DNA of 64,000 nt from Phototrophicus methaneseepsis (GTDB lineage Bacteria > Chloroflexota > Anaerolineae > Aggregatilineales > Phototrophicaceae). Below the pieces are notes generated by a model that was given only the letters and a program-made list of their open reading frames with translations, did no database searches and had not been told where the DNA came from. Location of the stretch: NCBI RefSeq assembly GCF_015500095.1, contig NZ_CP062983.1, positions 2,046,001 to 2,110,000 of the forward strand, read 5' to 3'. The position numbers were made by a program, and so were the translations under genes. Shown one piece after another: positions 1-9,131 of this stretch. How positions within the stretch are numbered: the first letter of the stretch is position 1; every line of letters starts with the position of its first letter.

Positions 1-2
1 AT

Positions 3-368
3 GCACGTCGTGAATCTGTTGTTGAATACAATCCATCTACCCGCAATGTGGTCTTGAATCGTGTTTCGCAGTTCCTATGGTTTGTATATGCGATCGTTGC
101 TGTACTGCTGATGTTCCGCATTGTATTCCGTTTGTTGGATGCAGTCGGCCAATTTGTCACACTGGTTTATGATATTACCAGCCCGATGGTGGCCCCCTTT
201 ATTGGTATTCTGCCCCAGGCAGAAGCAGGCGGCTTTGATGTGCCCGCTTTTGTCGCCATCATCGTCTATGCGGTTGTCATCTGGGCGCTTACCACCTTCC
301 TTGCTATCCTCTTTAAGGATAGTGGTGGCTTTCGCCGGGTGGTCCGCCAGGAGCGCGTACGCGAATAA
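3..368 (+). CDS. YggT/YlmG-family membrane protein, 5' end outside window
   Basis: The reading frame is already open at the window edge (residues ARRESVVEYNPSTRN precede a possible GTG at 48), so this is the C-terminal part of a longer protein. It shows two hydrophobic segments, around FVYAIVAVLLMFRIVFRLL and FVAIIVYAVVIWALTTFLAI, with a short loop containing SPMVAPFIG between them. That layout resembles the YggT domain, a membrane family linked to cell division and osmotic tolerance whose biochemical role is unclear. The frame ends in a basic tail and is followed by a strong terminator. The family call is by pattern only; the domain upstream is not visible. Confidence 0.6.
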   Translation, partial: ARRESVVEYNPSTRNVVLNRVSQFLWFVYAIVAVLLMFRIVFRLLDAVGQFVTLVYDITSPMVAPFIGILPQAEAGGFDVPAFVAIIVYAVVIWALTTFLAILFKDSGGFRRVVRQERVRE

Positions 369-392
369 TTAAGCCTACTTAGATAAATAGTG

Positions 393-429
393 CAAAGAGC
401 GGCTGTTTAAAGACAGCCGCTCTTTGTTT
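393..429 (+). terminator. Rho-independent terminator after the YggT-type gene
   Basis: AAAGAGCGGCTGT and ACAGCCGCTCTTT form a 13-bp stem with a short TTAAAG-type loop, followed by TTTGTTTG. It lies 25 bases after the stop codon. The rest of the gap to 676 holds no gene that I can see. Confidence 0.85.
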
Positions 430-631
430 GTATCAATATTTGTGACAGCTTTTAGGAGTTAGAGCGTGTTTATTCAAAAATTAATCGCGTAAAACTTCCA
501 TATGTAATGCTTGTTACCTGTGTGTTTCCAGGTGAAATATAGAGCGATGTTCATAGTTAACTTTGTCGTTGCAAATGTGGTTTCCTGCTGTTAACGCACT
601 GCGTGGACATAAGGCGGCTGTCTGTGCCATC

Positions 632-645
632 ATGACAAACGTCAT
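632..645. promoter_or_regulatory. Short inverted repeat upstream of the first FTR1 gene
   Basis: ATGAC-AAAC-GTCAT is a 5-bp inverted repeat about 30 bases before the FTR1 start. It could be an operator half-site pair, but it does not match a Fur box consensus that I recognise and may be chance. Confidence 0.2.
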
Positions 646-676
646 ACTGATTTGATGATCATGAATATGGACAGAT

Positions 677-3031
677 ATGTTTCGCACCTTCTGGCTTGTT
701 GCTGCTCTTTGTTTTGTATGCTGTTTGCCCTCCCCGACGCAAGCACAAGATATGTCTGTTGGACAGGCAACGCCTATCTGGCAAAGCGGCGATACGCTTC
801 GTAGCACTTTATTTGATATACAACGTTTGTTCATCACAGCCCGCCGTGCGGATGACCCGGACAGCGTTTATGCGCAAGGTCAGGGCCTACTGGAACAAGC
901 TGCTGCGACCTACACCGATCAATTCCAGCCAGAAGTGGCCTCATTCGCACCTGCGGCTGATGAAGCCATCACCACCGCGCTGAACGATGCACAGCTTGCG
1001 CTTGATGCAGGCGACCAGGTGGCTTTTGCAGCGGCACGAGGCCGTATCTGGACGAATTTACTTTGGGCAAGTTATGACGTTGTAGCGGCTTCCCTCGCTG
1101 ATGGCGATATTGCCGCAGCACAAGCATGGTTAGCGCTGCGCGAATATCGTCAGGCAACCAGCGTCACACTTGTGGATAGCCCGGCGGCGCGCGCCTTGCG
1201 CAGTGCAGATGAAGGCGACCTGACTTTCGATGAAGCAGGTGTGATCGTCGGCAATGATTTGCGCGATGCCTATTACTTCCGGCTGCGCGATGCGCTCACC
1301 GAATTAGAGGCGGCCATTGGCGATCAGTACGCCATGCGTGCGGCGGAATGGGCCGGGCAGGCGCAGGGATACTTCCATATTTTGCAATCAGACTATGCCG
1401 CAAAATTGGGTGAAGACGAAGCTGTGACGATTGCCAGTACGCTGGCTCATCTGGAAGCAGACATCATGGCCCAGGATTGGGATGCCGTCGCGGCGGGATT
1501 GCAGACCGTTCGCACATCATTAGCGAATTACCAACCTGTCGAGCTTTCTGCAGAACTCATTGCAGAACGAGGCCGCCTTTTCCATTTGTTCCTGGATCTG
1601 GTCTATGTCGAATACAAAGACGCGGTCCGCAATGGCGAAATCACCATCCCGATTGAATACCAGGAAACGACGACCTTTTATGCCCAGGCAGCCAGTATCT
1701 ATGAAGAACTGCGCCCGACGATCAGCGCAAGCGACCCGGCAGCAGCCGAGCGCCTGGACGCGATTCTGGCGGATATTGATGCAGTCATCGCGGATTTAGG
1801 CGACCCGGCACAGGTCCAGATAGCCGTTAGCGAAGGCCTCAGCTTAATTGAAACGACCCTGCAAGTGGATGCCAGCAGCGGTGATTCCGCGGCGATGTTC
1901 ACGGTAATTGATACCCTGCTGGATGATCTGCTCGCAGCAGCAGCCGAAGGGCGCTACGAAGAAGCGGAACGTACGCGCGTAGAGGCTTACGGCCTGTTTG
2001 AGAGTGGCCCTGAATTACGTCTGGCGAACCGTGCCCCCGTCCTAAGCCGTGAACTGGAAGGCCTGTTTTGGGAAGGTAGTAGTGGGCAGGCCGGGTTGTA
2101 CACCTTGCTGGACCAGGAAGCCGACGATGCGGCCCTGGCCGTGGCGGTGGGGCAGGTGCGTCAGAAGCTCAATGAAGCGGAATCATTCTTAGGTGGTGGG
2201 CTGTCGTCCTCGTTGGCGGCCATCAACAGTGCCACCATCATCATCCGCGAGGGGCTGGAAGCGGTACTCATTATCGGCGCCATCCTGGGCTATATGTTCA
2301 AAATGGATGCTGAACGCCGTTACATCATGCAGGTATTAATAGGTGTTTTGGCCGCCGTCGCCCTTAGCGTTGCGACATGGTTTGCCGCTGAAACTTTCCT
2401 CACAATTACCCCCGTACAACGTGAACTCATCGAGGGCGTGACCAGTTTGCTGGCCGTGGCGGTCCTCTTCTATGTGACGAACTGGCTTTTCCACAAGGCC
2501 TATGTGGTTGATTGGATGACCTTCGTCCGAGAACAGGCCGATAAGGCACTGAGCAATGGCGGGGCCTTTGGCCTGGCCGCGCTGGGCTTTACAGTCGTCT
2601 ACCGCGAAGGGCTGGAGACTGTCCTGTTCTATCAGGCGCTCATGTTCGATGCGGAGCCGCTGCCTGTGGTGGCTGGCTTTATTGTGGGGCTGGGGCTCAT
2701 CCTGGCGATTGCTTATGCCATCCTACGCTTGAGCAAACGCCTGCCTTTAAAGCCGCTCTTTACGATCACGACCATCGTTCTGCTGGTACTGGCCTTTAGC
2801 TTTACCGGCGCTGGCGTGAGGGAATTGCAGGAGGCCAGCGTCATCAGTGCCACGCTGCTGCCCTGGTTCCCGGAGAATCTGCTCTTGATGGAGCTGTTTG
2901 GTTTGTTCCCAACCCTGGAGACACTCGTCGCCCAGGTGATATTCACTGTGCTGATTGCACTTACTTTTACCTATAGTCGCTGGCAGGGCAGCCGGGGAAC
3001 TGCTGCTGTCCAGCGTGCTTCAACGACTTAG
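677..3031 (+). CDS. FTR1-family iron permease with large N-terminal exported domain
   Basis: The protein has 784 residues. A signal peptide (LVAALCFVCCLPSPTQAQ) is followed by roughly 490 mostly helical residues predicted outside the membrane, then a C-terminal permease domain with several membrane segments. The permease carries two FTR1 iron-binding signatures, REGLEAVLII and REGLETVLFY, known to bind ferric iron during transport. Classical FTR1 proteins are about 280-300 residues, so the N-terminal part is an addition. It contains acidic helices and a block (VYVEYKDAVRNGEI) nearly identical in the paralogue at 4182-6593. The stop overlaps the Shine-Dalgarno of the next gene, so the two are co-transcribed. 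Iron specificity is inferred from the family; no ferroxidase gene is adjacent. Confidence 0.85.
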   Translation: MFRTFWLVAALCFVCCLPSPTQAQDMSVGQATPIWQSGDTLRSTLFDIQRLFITARRADDPDSVYAQGQGLLEQAAATYTDQFQPEVASFAPAADEAITTALNDAQLALDAGDQVAFAAARGRIWTNLLWASYDVVAASLADGDIAAAQAWLALREYRQATSVTLVDSPAARALRSADEGDLTFDEAGVIVGNDLRDAYYFRLRDALTELEAAIGDQYAMRAAEWAGQAQGYFHILQSDYAAKLGEDEAVTIASTLAHLEADIMAQDWDAVAAGLQTVRTSLANYQPVELSAELIAERGRLFHLFLDLVYVEYKDAVRNGEITIPIEYQETTTFYAQAASIYEELRPTISASDPAAAERLDAILADIDAVIADLGDPAQVQIAVSEGLSLIETTLQVDASSGDSAAMFTVIDTLLDDLLAAAAEGRYEEAERTRVEAYGLFESGPELRLANRAPVLSRELEGLFWEGSSGQAGLYTLLDQEADDAALAVAVGQVRQKLNEAESFLGGGLSSSLAAINSATIIIREGLEAVLIIGAILGYMFKMDAERRYIMQVLIGVLAAVALSVATWFAAETFLTITPVQRELIEGVTSLLAVAVLFYVTNWLFHKAYVVDWMTFVREQADKALSNGGAFGLAALGFTVVYREGLETVLFYQALMFDAEPLPVVAGFIVGLGLILAIAYAILRLSKRLPLKPLFTITTIVLLVLAFSFTGAGVRELQEASVISATLLPWFPENLLLMELFGLFPTLETLVAQVIFTVLIALTFTYSRWQGSRGTAAVQRASTT

Positions 3032-3042
3032 GAGGTCGCTTG

Positions 3043-4092
3043 ATGAAACGCTTCTTTTTAGTGCTAACGTTACTAGTCTTCATCGTGCCTGTGATGGCGC
3101 AGGAAGAAGAAACCGTTGATCTGAGCGGTATCAAAGAATATGCCGCTGAACACGCAGCCTTGATGGCGGAAAATTCCGCCGCTTTCTTAGAAACAGTCCA
3201 GACGTATTATGACCTGCTGGCTGGCTATGACTTCGACTATGAGGCGGCTTATGAGGCTGAAGGCGAAACATTAGCCGAATTGGTGATGACAGCCCGTGAA
3301 AACTGGTTACAGACCAGCCTCTACTATGAACTGAATGAAGGCATCGTCGCGGGGACGCCTTCCCTGGCGTATTACGATGTGCTCATTGATGCGGGTGCCT
3401 CTGCTGAGGATGATCCTGAAGAAGCCCTGGAATGGACGCTGACCCTGCCGGATGGCACCGAACTGGAAAGCCCTGGCAACCTGTTCCACAGCCTGAGCGA
3501 ACCCACACTGTATGGTACTGTGGATGAATTTGTCGGCGCAGAGGCAGACCTTGATGGTGATGGCGAAGTCGGCCCGACAGAAGTGCTGCCGGATGCCAAC
3601 CTGCTGCTCGGTGTGACCCAACGCCTGGACGAAGAAACACAAAATCTCGTCACCGCCATTGATGAGTGGGAACCGACCGAAGAAGATGCTTTCACAGCGC
3701 TGGTCGTGATGATCCCCACCATGAGCGAGTACTTCGGCCAATGGAAAGAATCCGCCTTTGTGGCTGGTGATGAGGCTTCCGAAGTGTCCTTTGTGGCCGC
3801 AAGCCGCTTGCTGGATATCGTCAGCATCCTGACGGGCCTGCGCGTAACGTACGATACAGTGTCGCCACTGGTCGCGGAAAGTAATCCAGACCTGGATGCA
3901 CAAATCGTGACGAGCTTCGACGATCTGCAAGCTTATGTGGATGATCTCTATGAAGATGAACAAGAAGGTGTCGTCTTCGAGGCTGAAGAGGTCGATTTGC
4001 TCGGTACGGAAGCGCAAGATCGCGCTGAGAGCCTTGCCGCGCTCGTCGCGCAGGCCGCCGATACTCTGGGGATTACCCTGGAGCTTGAATAG
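3043..4092 (+). CDS. Secreted imelysin/EfeO-like protein with an EF-hand loop
   Basis: The ATG at 3043 follows GGAGG by seven bases; a TTG at 3040 is less likely. The 349-residue product starts with a signal peptide (FFLVLTLLVFIVPVMAQ) and is strongly acidic and helical. Residues 169-180 read DLDGDGEVGPTE, a textbook 12-residue EF-hand calcium loop (D1, D3, D5, G6, E12). A segment NLFHSLSEPTLYG recalls the metal-binding His-x-x-Glu region of imelysin/EfeO periplasmic proteins, but the match is loose. Placed between two FTR1 permeases, it is a plausible iron-binding or iron-delivery partner. The imelysin assignment is tentative; the secreted, calcium-loop protein is what the sequence shows. 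Confidence 0.65.
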   Translation: MKRFFLVLTLLVFIVPVMAQEEETVDLSGIKEYAAEHAALMAENSAAFLETVQTYYDLLAGYDFDYEAAYEAEGETLAELVMTARENWLQTSLYYELNEGIVAGTPSLAYYDVLIDAGASAEDDPEEALEWTLTLPDGTELESPGNLFHSLSEPTLYGTVDEFVGAEADLDGDGEVGPTEVLPDANLLLGVTQRLDEETQNLVTAIDEWEPTEEDAFTALVVMIPTMSEYFGQWKESAFVAGDEASEVSFVAASRLLDIVSILTGLRVTYDTVSPLVAESNPDLDAQIVTSFDDLQAYVDDLYEDEQEGVVFEAEEVDLLGTEAQDRAESLAALVAQAADTLGITLELE

Positions 4093-4113
4093 CATTCTTC
4101 GCTGCTAGCGCTT

Positions 4114-4143
4114 AGGCTCCTTTGCTTGCAGAGGAGCCTTTCT
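4114..4143 (+). terminator. Terminator between the EF-hand gene and the second FTR1 gene
   Basis: AGGCTCCTTTG pairs with CAGAGGAGCCT (one wobble) around a CTTG loop and is followed by TTTCTT. It splits the three-gene iron cluster into a two-gene unit and a separately expressed second permease, or gives partial read-through. Confidence 0.75.
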
Positions 4144-4181
4144 TCGTCTATTGAACTTGTGGCTAATGTGTGGAAAACAGT

Positions 4182-6593
4182 ATGAAATCGCGCCTCATCC
4201 AATACATCTTCGCTCTACTGGTCGTCTTTATCTGGGTTGCCTTACCGCTCAGCGCGCAGGATACAGCCAGCCAGCCGGAGGAAACCTCTTCAGCGGGGGC
4301 TGCAATACCTATCTGGCAAACGGCTGATGATATTCGTAGTGCCTTGCTGAATGCACAACGGGAATTATTTGCCGCCCGGCGCTCCGATGACCCGGCGGGA
4401 AACTTGGCGGCGGCGAGTGCCTATGTTGCGGAAGCGACCACACACTACATAACCACCATGCAGCCAGATATTCAACGCTATGCGGCTGAGCAGGATCAAC
4501 AAATTGAGGCGATTTTCTCCAGCGCCCTTGGAGCGGCTCAGGCTGGTGATGATGCCGTATTGGCCCTGGCACGAGGGCGTATCTGGACGGGGATGCTGCA
4601 CGGCGCTTATCTCACAACCTTAGGCGCACTAGAAGCCAATGACACGGATACAGTCGCTGCCTGGTTGAGCTTCCGTGAATATCGACAGGCCACGCGCGTC
4701 ACAGTTGTCCTGAGCCCGGCGGCGGGTGCCCTAGCGGATGTGCAATCGGGTGTGCTGACGTTGGAAGAAGCAGCCCCGATTATCGAGAATGATTTGCGCG
4801 ATGCTTATTATTTCCGGCTGCGGCAGGCCGCGACGGAGCTACAAACAGCGTTGGAAACCGATTATTTTACCCGTGCTGCGGAGTGGTTAGGGCAGCTTGA
4901 AGGGTATTACGCTATTTTCGCCGATGATTATGCGGCACAAATGGGCATCACATCTCCGGCGGATGCCTTAGCGCAGATAGAAGATGCTGTCAGTGTTCAG
5001 GATACATCTGCTGCATTACAGGCATTAGCCATATTTAGAGAAGCTTTGACGAACTATCAGCCTGTGGCGCTGACGGAAGCCCAGATTGCTGAACGCGGCC
5101 AGCTACTCTATATCTTTACCGACCTGGTTTATGTGGAATATAAGGATGCGGTGCGCAACGGTGAGATCACTGTGCCGATTGAATACCAGGAGGCGAGTAC
5201 CTTCCTGGCGCAGGCACGCAGCACCTTTGACGAATTGCGTCCGACGATTGCCGCTCATCATCCTGAAGAAGCGGCGCGCCTAGATGCTATTCTGGCACAG
5301 TTGCAAAGCTTGTTAGATTCCATTGGCGAGATTGCCGCTGTGCAAGAGCTGGTTGCGGAAGGTAAAGACCTCATCAGCAGCAGCCTGACGCTCGATATGA
5401 ACAATAATACAGCCGCGACCTTCACAGTGGTCAATGCTTTGCTGGATGATGTAGAAGCCTCTGTTGCAGATGAGCGTTACGACGATGCGGAAAATACACG
5501 TTTGCAAGCGTATGCCCTCTTCGATTTTGGGCCAGAACAGCGCTTAATGGCATTTTCCCCAGACCTGGCTGTAAATATTGATGCGCTCTTCTGGCATGGT
5601 GATGGGGATGCCAGTGGTTTAGCGCGTATCATTGCCGCGCAGGGCAGCACGGAAGAATTCCGGGTTGTGCGCCAGGAATTAAGCGCTTCTCTGGACGAAG
5701 CGCAGATTATCCTGGGGGCGACCAGCGAACCGCTGACGATCATCCTCAACAGTGCCATTATCGTCTTCCGAGAAGGGTTGGAGGCTGTCGTCATCATTGC
5801 AGCGCTTTCCGCCGGGATGGTGCGCGATAACAAAAAATACCGTCGACCGCTCTTTGCCGGTGCCGTAATCGCCTTTATCGTCACTGGCCTGACGTGGGTA
5901 GTGGCGGATGCCTTCCTCGCTTTGTTCCAGAATTATGGTGAGCGGTTGGAGGCCGTCGTCTCTTTGGTTGCCCTGGGTGTGCTGCTGGTCATTACGAACT
6001 GGTTCTTCCACAAAGTGTACTGGACGGATCATCTGGCGGGCTTTCATCAGCGTAAGGGCCAGTTAATGCGAGGCGAAGCGGGGAAGTACCTGGGCTTGAT
6101 GATCCTGGGATTTACCAGTATTTACCGCGAAGGCTTCGAAACTGTGCTCTTCTTACAAGCGCTGGTGCTGGATGCTGGTGTGCTCATCGTATTGCAGGGC
6201 GTGTTGCTAGGGCTGGTCGGTGTGGCGGTTGTGGGTTTCATCACCTTTAAAATGCAGACGCATCTGCCTTATATGAAGATGATGGTCGTCACAGGTGTGC
6301 TGATTGGTGCCGTGTTAATTATGCTTGTTGGTAATACCGTCCGCGTGATGCAGGTTGTCGCATGGCTGCCTGTTCATCCTATTGAAGGTGTTAACTTCCC
6401 GTATTGGTGGGGGCAGTGGTTCGGTGTTTACCCCACATGGGAAGGCATTCTGGCGCAAATTGGTGCGGCGATTTTTGTCATTGGCAGTTACTACCTGGCG
6501 GAATATCAGGCGGCGAAGGAACGCCGAGAGAAAGCCCTGCGGCGGCAGGCCCAGGCGGCCCCACAGGCTAATAAGACGGCGGGTTCGCACTAA
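4182..6593 (+). CDS. Second FTR1-family iron permease with exported N-terminal domain
   Basis: I take the ATG at 4182, with GGAA six bases upstream, rather than the GTG at 4170; it gives 803 residues and puts the signal peptide (YIFALLVVFIWVALPLSAQ) at the N-terminus. The architecture copies the gene at 677-3031: a long exported helical domain followed by an FTR1 permease with REGLEAVVII and REGFETVLFL. The block VYVEYKDAVRNGEI is shared exactly. The last membrane segment is followed by a basic, alanine-rich cytoplasmic tail. The two permeases are clearly paralogues from an old tandem duplication flanking the EF-hand protein. They may form a heteromeric channel or serve different iron conditions; the sequence cannot decide. 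Confidence 0.85.
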   Translation: MKSRLIQYIFALLVVFIWVALPLSAQDTASQPEETSSAGAAIPIWQTADDIRSALLNAQRELFAARRSDDPAGNLAAASAYVAEATTHYITTMQPDIQRYAAEQDQQIEAIFSSALGAAQAGDDAVLALARGRIWTGMLHGAYLTTLGALEANDTDTVAAWLSFREYRQATRVTVVLSPAAGALADVQSGVLTLEEAAPIIENDLRDAYYFRLRQAATELQTALETDYFTRAAEWLGQLEGYYAIFADDYAAQMGITSPADALAQIEDAVSVQDTSAALQALAIFREALTNYQPVALTEAQIAERGQLLYIFTDLVYVEYKDAVRNGEITVPIEYQEASTFLAQARSTFDELRPTIAAHHPEEAARLDAILAQLQSLLDSIGEIAAVQELVAEGKDLISSSLTLDMNNNTAATFTVVNALLDDVEASVADERYDDAENTRLQAYALFDFGPEQRLMAFSPDLAVNIDALFWHGDGDASGLARIIAAQGSTEEFRVVRQELSASLDEAQIILGATSEPLTIILNSAIIVFREGLEAVVIIAALSAGMVRDNKKYRRPLFAGAVIAFIVTGLTWVVADAFLALFQNYGERLEAVVSLVALGVLLVITNWFFHKVYWTDHLAGFHQRKGQLMRGEAGKYLGLMILGFTSIYREGFETVLFLQALVLDAGVLIVLQGVLLGLVGVAVVGFITFKMQTHLPYMKMMVVTGVLIGAVLIMLVGNTVRVMQVVAWLPVHPIEGVNFPYWWGQWFGVYPTWEGILAQIGAAIFVIGSYYLAEYQAAKERREKALRRQAQAAPQANKTAGSH

Positions 6594-6638
6594 CTGCCAA
6601 TATCAAGCTACATGCATCGAATCAGATCATTCACTTTC

Positions 6639-6672
6639 AAACACCTGCTTGTGACCCAAGCAGGTGTTTTTA
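6639..6672 (+). terminator. Terminator after the second FTR1 gene
   Basis: AACACCTGCTTG and CAAGCAGGTGTT form a 12-bp stem with a TGACC loop and a TTTT tail, closing the iron cluster. Confidence 0.85.
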
Positions 6673-6807
6673 TGTTGATTGTATCCGTTTATCGTGGCGG
6701 CATCGCATCAGCAAGGACTTAGACAAAATACGGAAATTTGCTTACAAATGTCCTTGGTTGCGTTCCAGCCCATTGCTAGACTGTAGTAAACAATTATTGT
6801 AGGTAAC

Positions 6808-8454
6808 ATGAAACAACGAGCAATCTGGGATAAGTTCTGGGCGTGGGCAGGCCGTGTCCCGCTGCGCCAGAAAATTATCGGTATTATCGTCACTCCGTTG
6901 CTGATCCTGGGCTTTACCATTGCTTGGTGGGTCAGTAATCAACTCGGTGGTTGGTTATCTTATCTGCTGAGTGAAGCCCGTGTGGAACAGGCTATGTCAG
7001 TCGGGATGCGCAGCGTCTCGATTATCACAGTCTTTTCTGCCGTAGCGGGATTATGCATCGGTTGGTTCCTGACATGGGTGCTGACGCGTTCCATCCTGGA
7101 TATGACATGGGTGGCACGACGTGTTGAAAACGGCGATCTATCTGTGCGGGCACCGGTATGGGCTAATGATGAAATTGGTGAGTTGGGGCGTGCCTTCAAT
7201 GCGATGATCACCAGCTTACAAGCGTCCCGGCAGGAGTTGGAGCAGTCCAACGATCAGCTCAAGCACCGCAACCAGGAATTGGCTGTCTTATATGAATTAG
7301 CCCATATGGCTAACCAGCCCGATAACACGCAGCAGATTTGTGTGCGTGGCTTGCAGCAAGCGCTGGAAAATACAGGGGCGCAAGCAGGGCTGATCTTGGT
7401 GTTCACAGAAGATAGCCCCGTAATTGCGGCGAGCCGCGGCGTATCGGAGCCTTTCCTTGAGAATGCCTCTGCAAGCCTTTTGCATTTCACTTTCCCCAAT
7501 AGTCAATCGCTAGAGACATTCGAGCCCTTCATCCTGGACCTGGACAATCCGCCAGAAGCGCTGCCAGAGATGCTCGATAAGATGTTGCATGAAGGGGAGC
7601 AGCTTGGGTACCAGATGTTTTTATTGATGCCCATTGCTGCCAATAAGAATCTGCTCGGCATTTTGTTGCTCGCGTGTGGTCATGATGCGTGTATTTCACC
7701 GCAGAATCATCAGTTAATCAGCGGTATTTGTAATCAACTGGGTGTCACGATTCAGAACAGCCAGTTATGGGAGAAGTTGACGCAGAAAGAGCAACTCCTG
7801 ACGCAGTTGCTGACGAAAGTTGTTTCTGCACAGGAAGAAGAGCGCCAGCGCATCAGCCGGGAGCTTCATGATGAAACAGGGCAAGCCCTGACCTCGCTGC
7901 TAGTCCAACTCAAAATTCTGGAGCGGTGTAACACAATTGAAGATGCTCGCGCCAGTGTTGAAGATATGCGCCAGCGCACGGCTCGTACATTGCAGGAGGT
8001 GCGGCGCTTGGCGGCAGATTTACGTCCTGCGGCACTGGATGACCTGGGGTTGATTTCAGCATTAGAAGGCTACATTTACGAATACGCCAATAAAACCGGC
8101 TTGAACGTTGATTTCCAGACGAGCCATCTTGAAGATGTACGACTGCCGCATGATGTGGAGACGCTGCTCTATCGTGTGATCCAGGAAGCCCTGACAAATA
8201 TTGCTCGTCACGCTAATGCACATCAGGTCACAGTTCACATCCACCAGGAGCATAATCTTATCCTCGCGACTGTGCAGGATAATGGCTGTGGCTTCAATGT
8301 GCCGGATGTGCTCAATAGCGGGGAACGGGGCCTGGGGCTGTTAGGTATGCAGGAGCGTGTTCAACTGCTGGGTGGGCAATTTAAGTTGGAGTCGCAGCCT
8401 GGAAATGGAACACAGGTCTTTATTGAACTGGCTGTGCCTGAAAATGTGTTATAG
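6808..8454 (+). CDS. Membrane histidine kinase, NarX type (HAMP-GAF-HisKA_3)
   Basis: The 548-residue protein has two membrane segments, about residues 20-45 and 68-95, with only a short loop between them, so little external sensor is present. A HAMP linker (DLSVRAPVWANDEIGELGRA) leads into a coiled coil and a GAF-like region (about 165-320). The dimerisation motif ERQRISRELHDETGQ places the phosphoacceptor at His354, and the HATPase part has EALTNIARHA, DNGCGF and GLGLLGMQERV. This is the NarX/DesK subfamily that pairs with NarL-type regulators. The partner regulator starts eight bases after the stop. Because that regulator overlaps rdhB1, the pair probably controls the first reductive-dehalogenase module; the signal sensed is unknown. 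Confidence 0.9.
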   Translation: MKQRAIWDKFWAWAGRVPLRQKIIGIIVTPLLILGFTIAWWVSNQLGGWLSYLLSEARVEQAMSVGMRSVSIITVFSAVAGLCIGWFLTWVLTRSILDMTWVARRVENGDLSVRAPVWANDEIGELGRAFNAMITSLQASRQELEQSNDQLKHRNQELAVLYELAHMANQPDNTQQICVRGLQQALENTGAQAGLILVFTEDSPVIAASRGVSEPFLENASASLLHFTFPNSQSLETFEPFILDLDNPPEALPEMLDKMLHEGEQLGYQMFLLMPIAANKNLLGILLLACGHDACISPQNHQLISGICNQLGVTIQNSQLWEKLTQKEQLLTQLLTKVVSAQEEERQRISRELHDETGQALTSLLVQLKILERCNTIEDARASVEDMRQRTARTLQEVRRLAADLRPAALDDLGLISALEGYIYEYANKTGLNVDFQTSHLEDVRLPHDVETLLYRVIQEALTNIARHANAHQVTVHIHQEHNLILATVQDNGCGFNVPDVLNSGERGLGLLGMQERVQLLGGQFKLESQPGNGTQVFIELAVPENVL

Positions 8455-8462
8455 GAAATACC

Positions 8463-9131
8463 ATGAATAATGAAGTCACTCGTATTCTGCTAGCCGATGA
8501 TCATGCCGTTCTGCGCGCTGGCTTGCGCGCACTCCTGAATATCGAACCGGATATTACGGTCATTGGCGAAGCCGGGAATGGCAATGAAACGCTTGAACAA
8601 ATTGAGGTGTTGCAGCCTGATATTGTGGTGCTGGATTTAATGATGCCCCAGGTTAAGGGGCTGGATATTATCGAGCAAATCACCCGCACTTATCCACACA
8701 CGCGCGTCCTGGTTTTAACCATGCATGCAGAATCACAATATATCCGCCATGTGATGCAGGCTGGTGGGGCTGGCTATGTGCTTAAGAGCGCGGCAGATAC
8801 AGAATTAATTAGTGCAATCCGCGAGATTGCCAATGGCAATTCTTACCTGACGCCTGGTGTGACCAATGTTCTCCTGGCGGATTACCGGGAGCAGCATCAG
8901 GAGCCGGAGTTAACCCAGCCAACTGATCTTGATCTGCTGAGTGATCGTGAGCGCGAAGTGCTGATTATGACGGCCCTGGGTTATAGCAGTAAGGAAATGG
9001 GAGAGATGCTCTTTATCAGCCCTAAGACGGTTGATACATATCGGCAGCGTGTCATGGATAAGTTGCAACTGGAGAGCCGTGCTGAATTGGTTCAGTACGC
9101 ATTGAAGCATGAACTTTTGGAAGCAAAATGA
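8463..9131 (+). CDS. NarL/LuxR-type response regulator
   Basis: The 222-residue product has a receiver domain (LLADDHAVLRAGL; phospho-acceptor Asp58 in DIVVLDLMMP; Lys in YVLKSAA) and a C-terminal LuxR-type helix-turn-helix (LSDREREVLIMTALGYSSKE, then FISPKTVDTYRQRVMDKL). It is the cognate regulator of the kinase immediately upstream. Its stop codon overlaps the start of the next gene as ATGA (9128-9131), a strong sign of translational coupling with rdhB1. It therefore most likely activates or represses the reductive-dehalogenase genes in which it is embedded. The binding site cannot be named from one locus. Confidence 0.92.
   Translation: MNNEVTRILLADDHAVLRAGLRALLNIEPDITVIGEAGNGNETLEQIEVLQPDIVVLDLMMPQVKGLDIIEQITRTYPHTRVLVLTMHAESQYIRHVMQAGGAGYVLKSAADTELISAIREIANGNSYLTPGVTNVLLADYREQHQEPELTQPTDLDLLSDREREVLIMTALGYSSKEMGEMLFISPKTVDTYRQRVMDKLQLESRAELVQYALKHELLEAK

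Noticed and set aside
630-676. Fur-type operator before the first FTR1 gene
   Set aside because: The ATGAC/GTCAT repeat and nearby GATGATCATG do not match the Fur consensus well enough; kept only as a weak inverted repeat.
3307-4095. Long minus-strand frames opposite the EF-hand gene (up to 262 codons)
   Set aside because: They are shadows of a codon-biased plus-strand gene with signal peptide and ribosome site; the translations have no domain, hydrophobic or charge pattern of a real protein.
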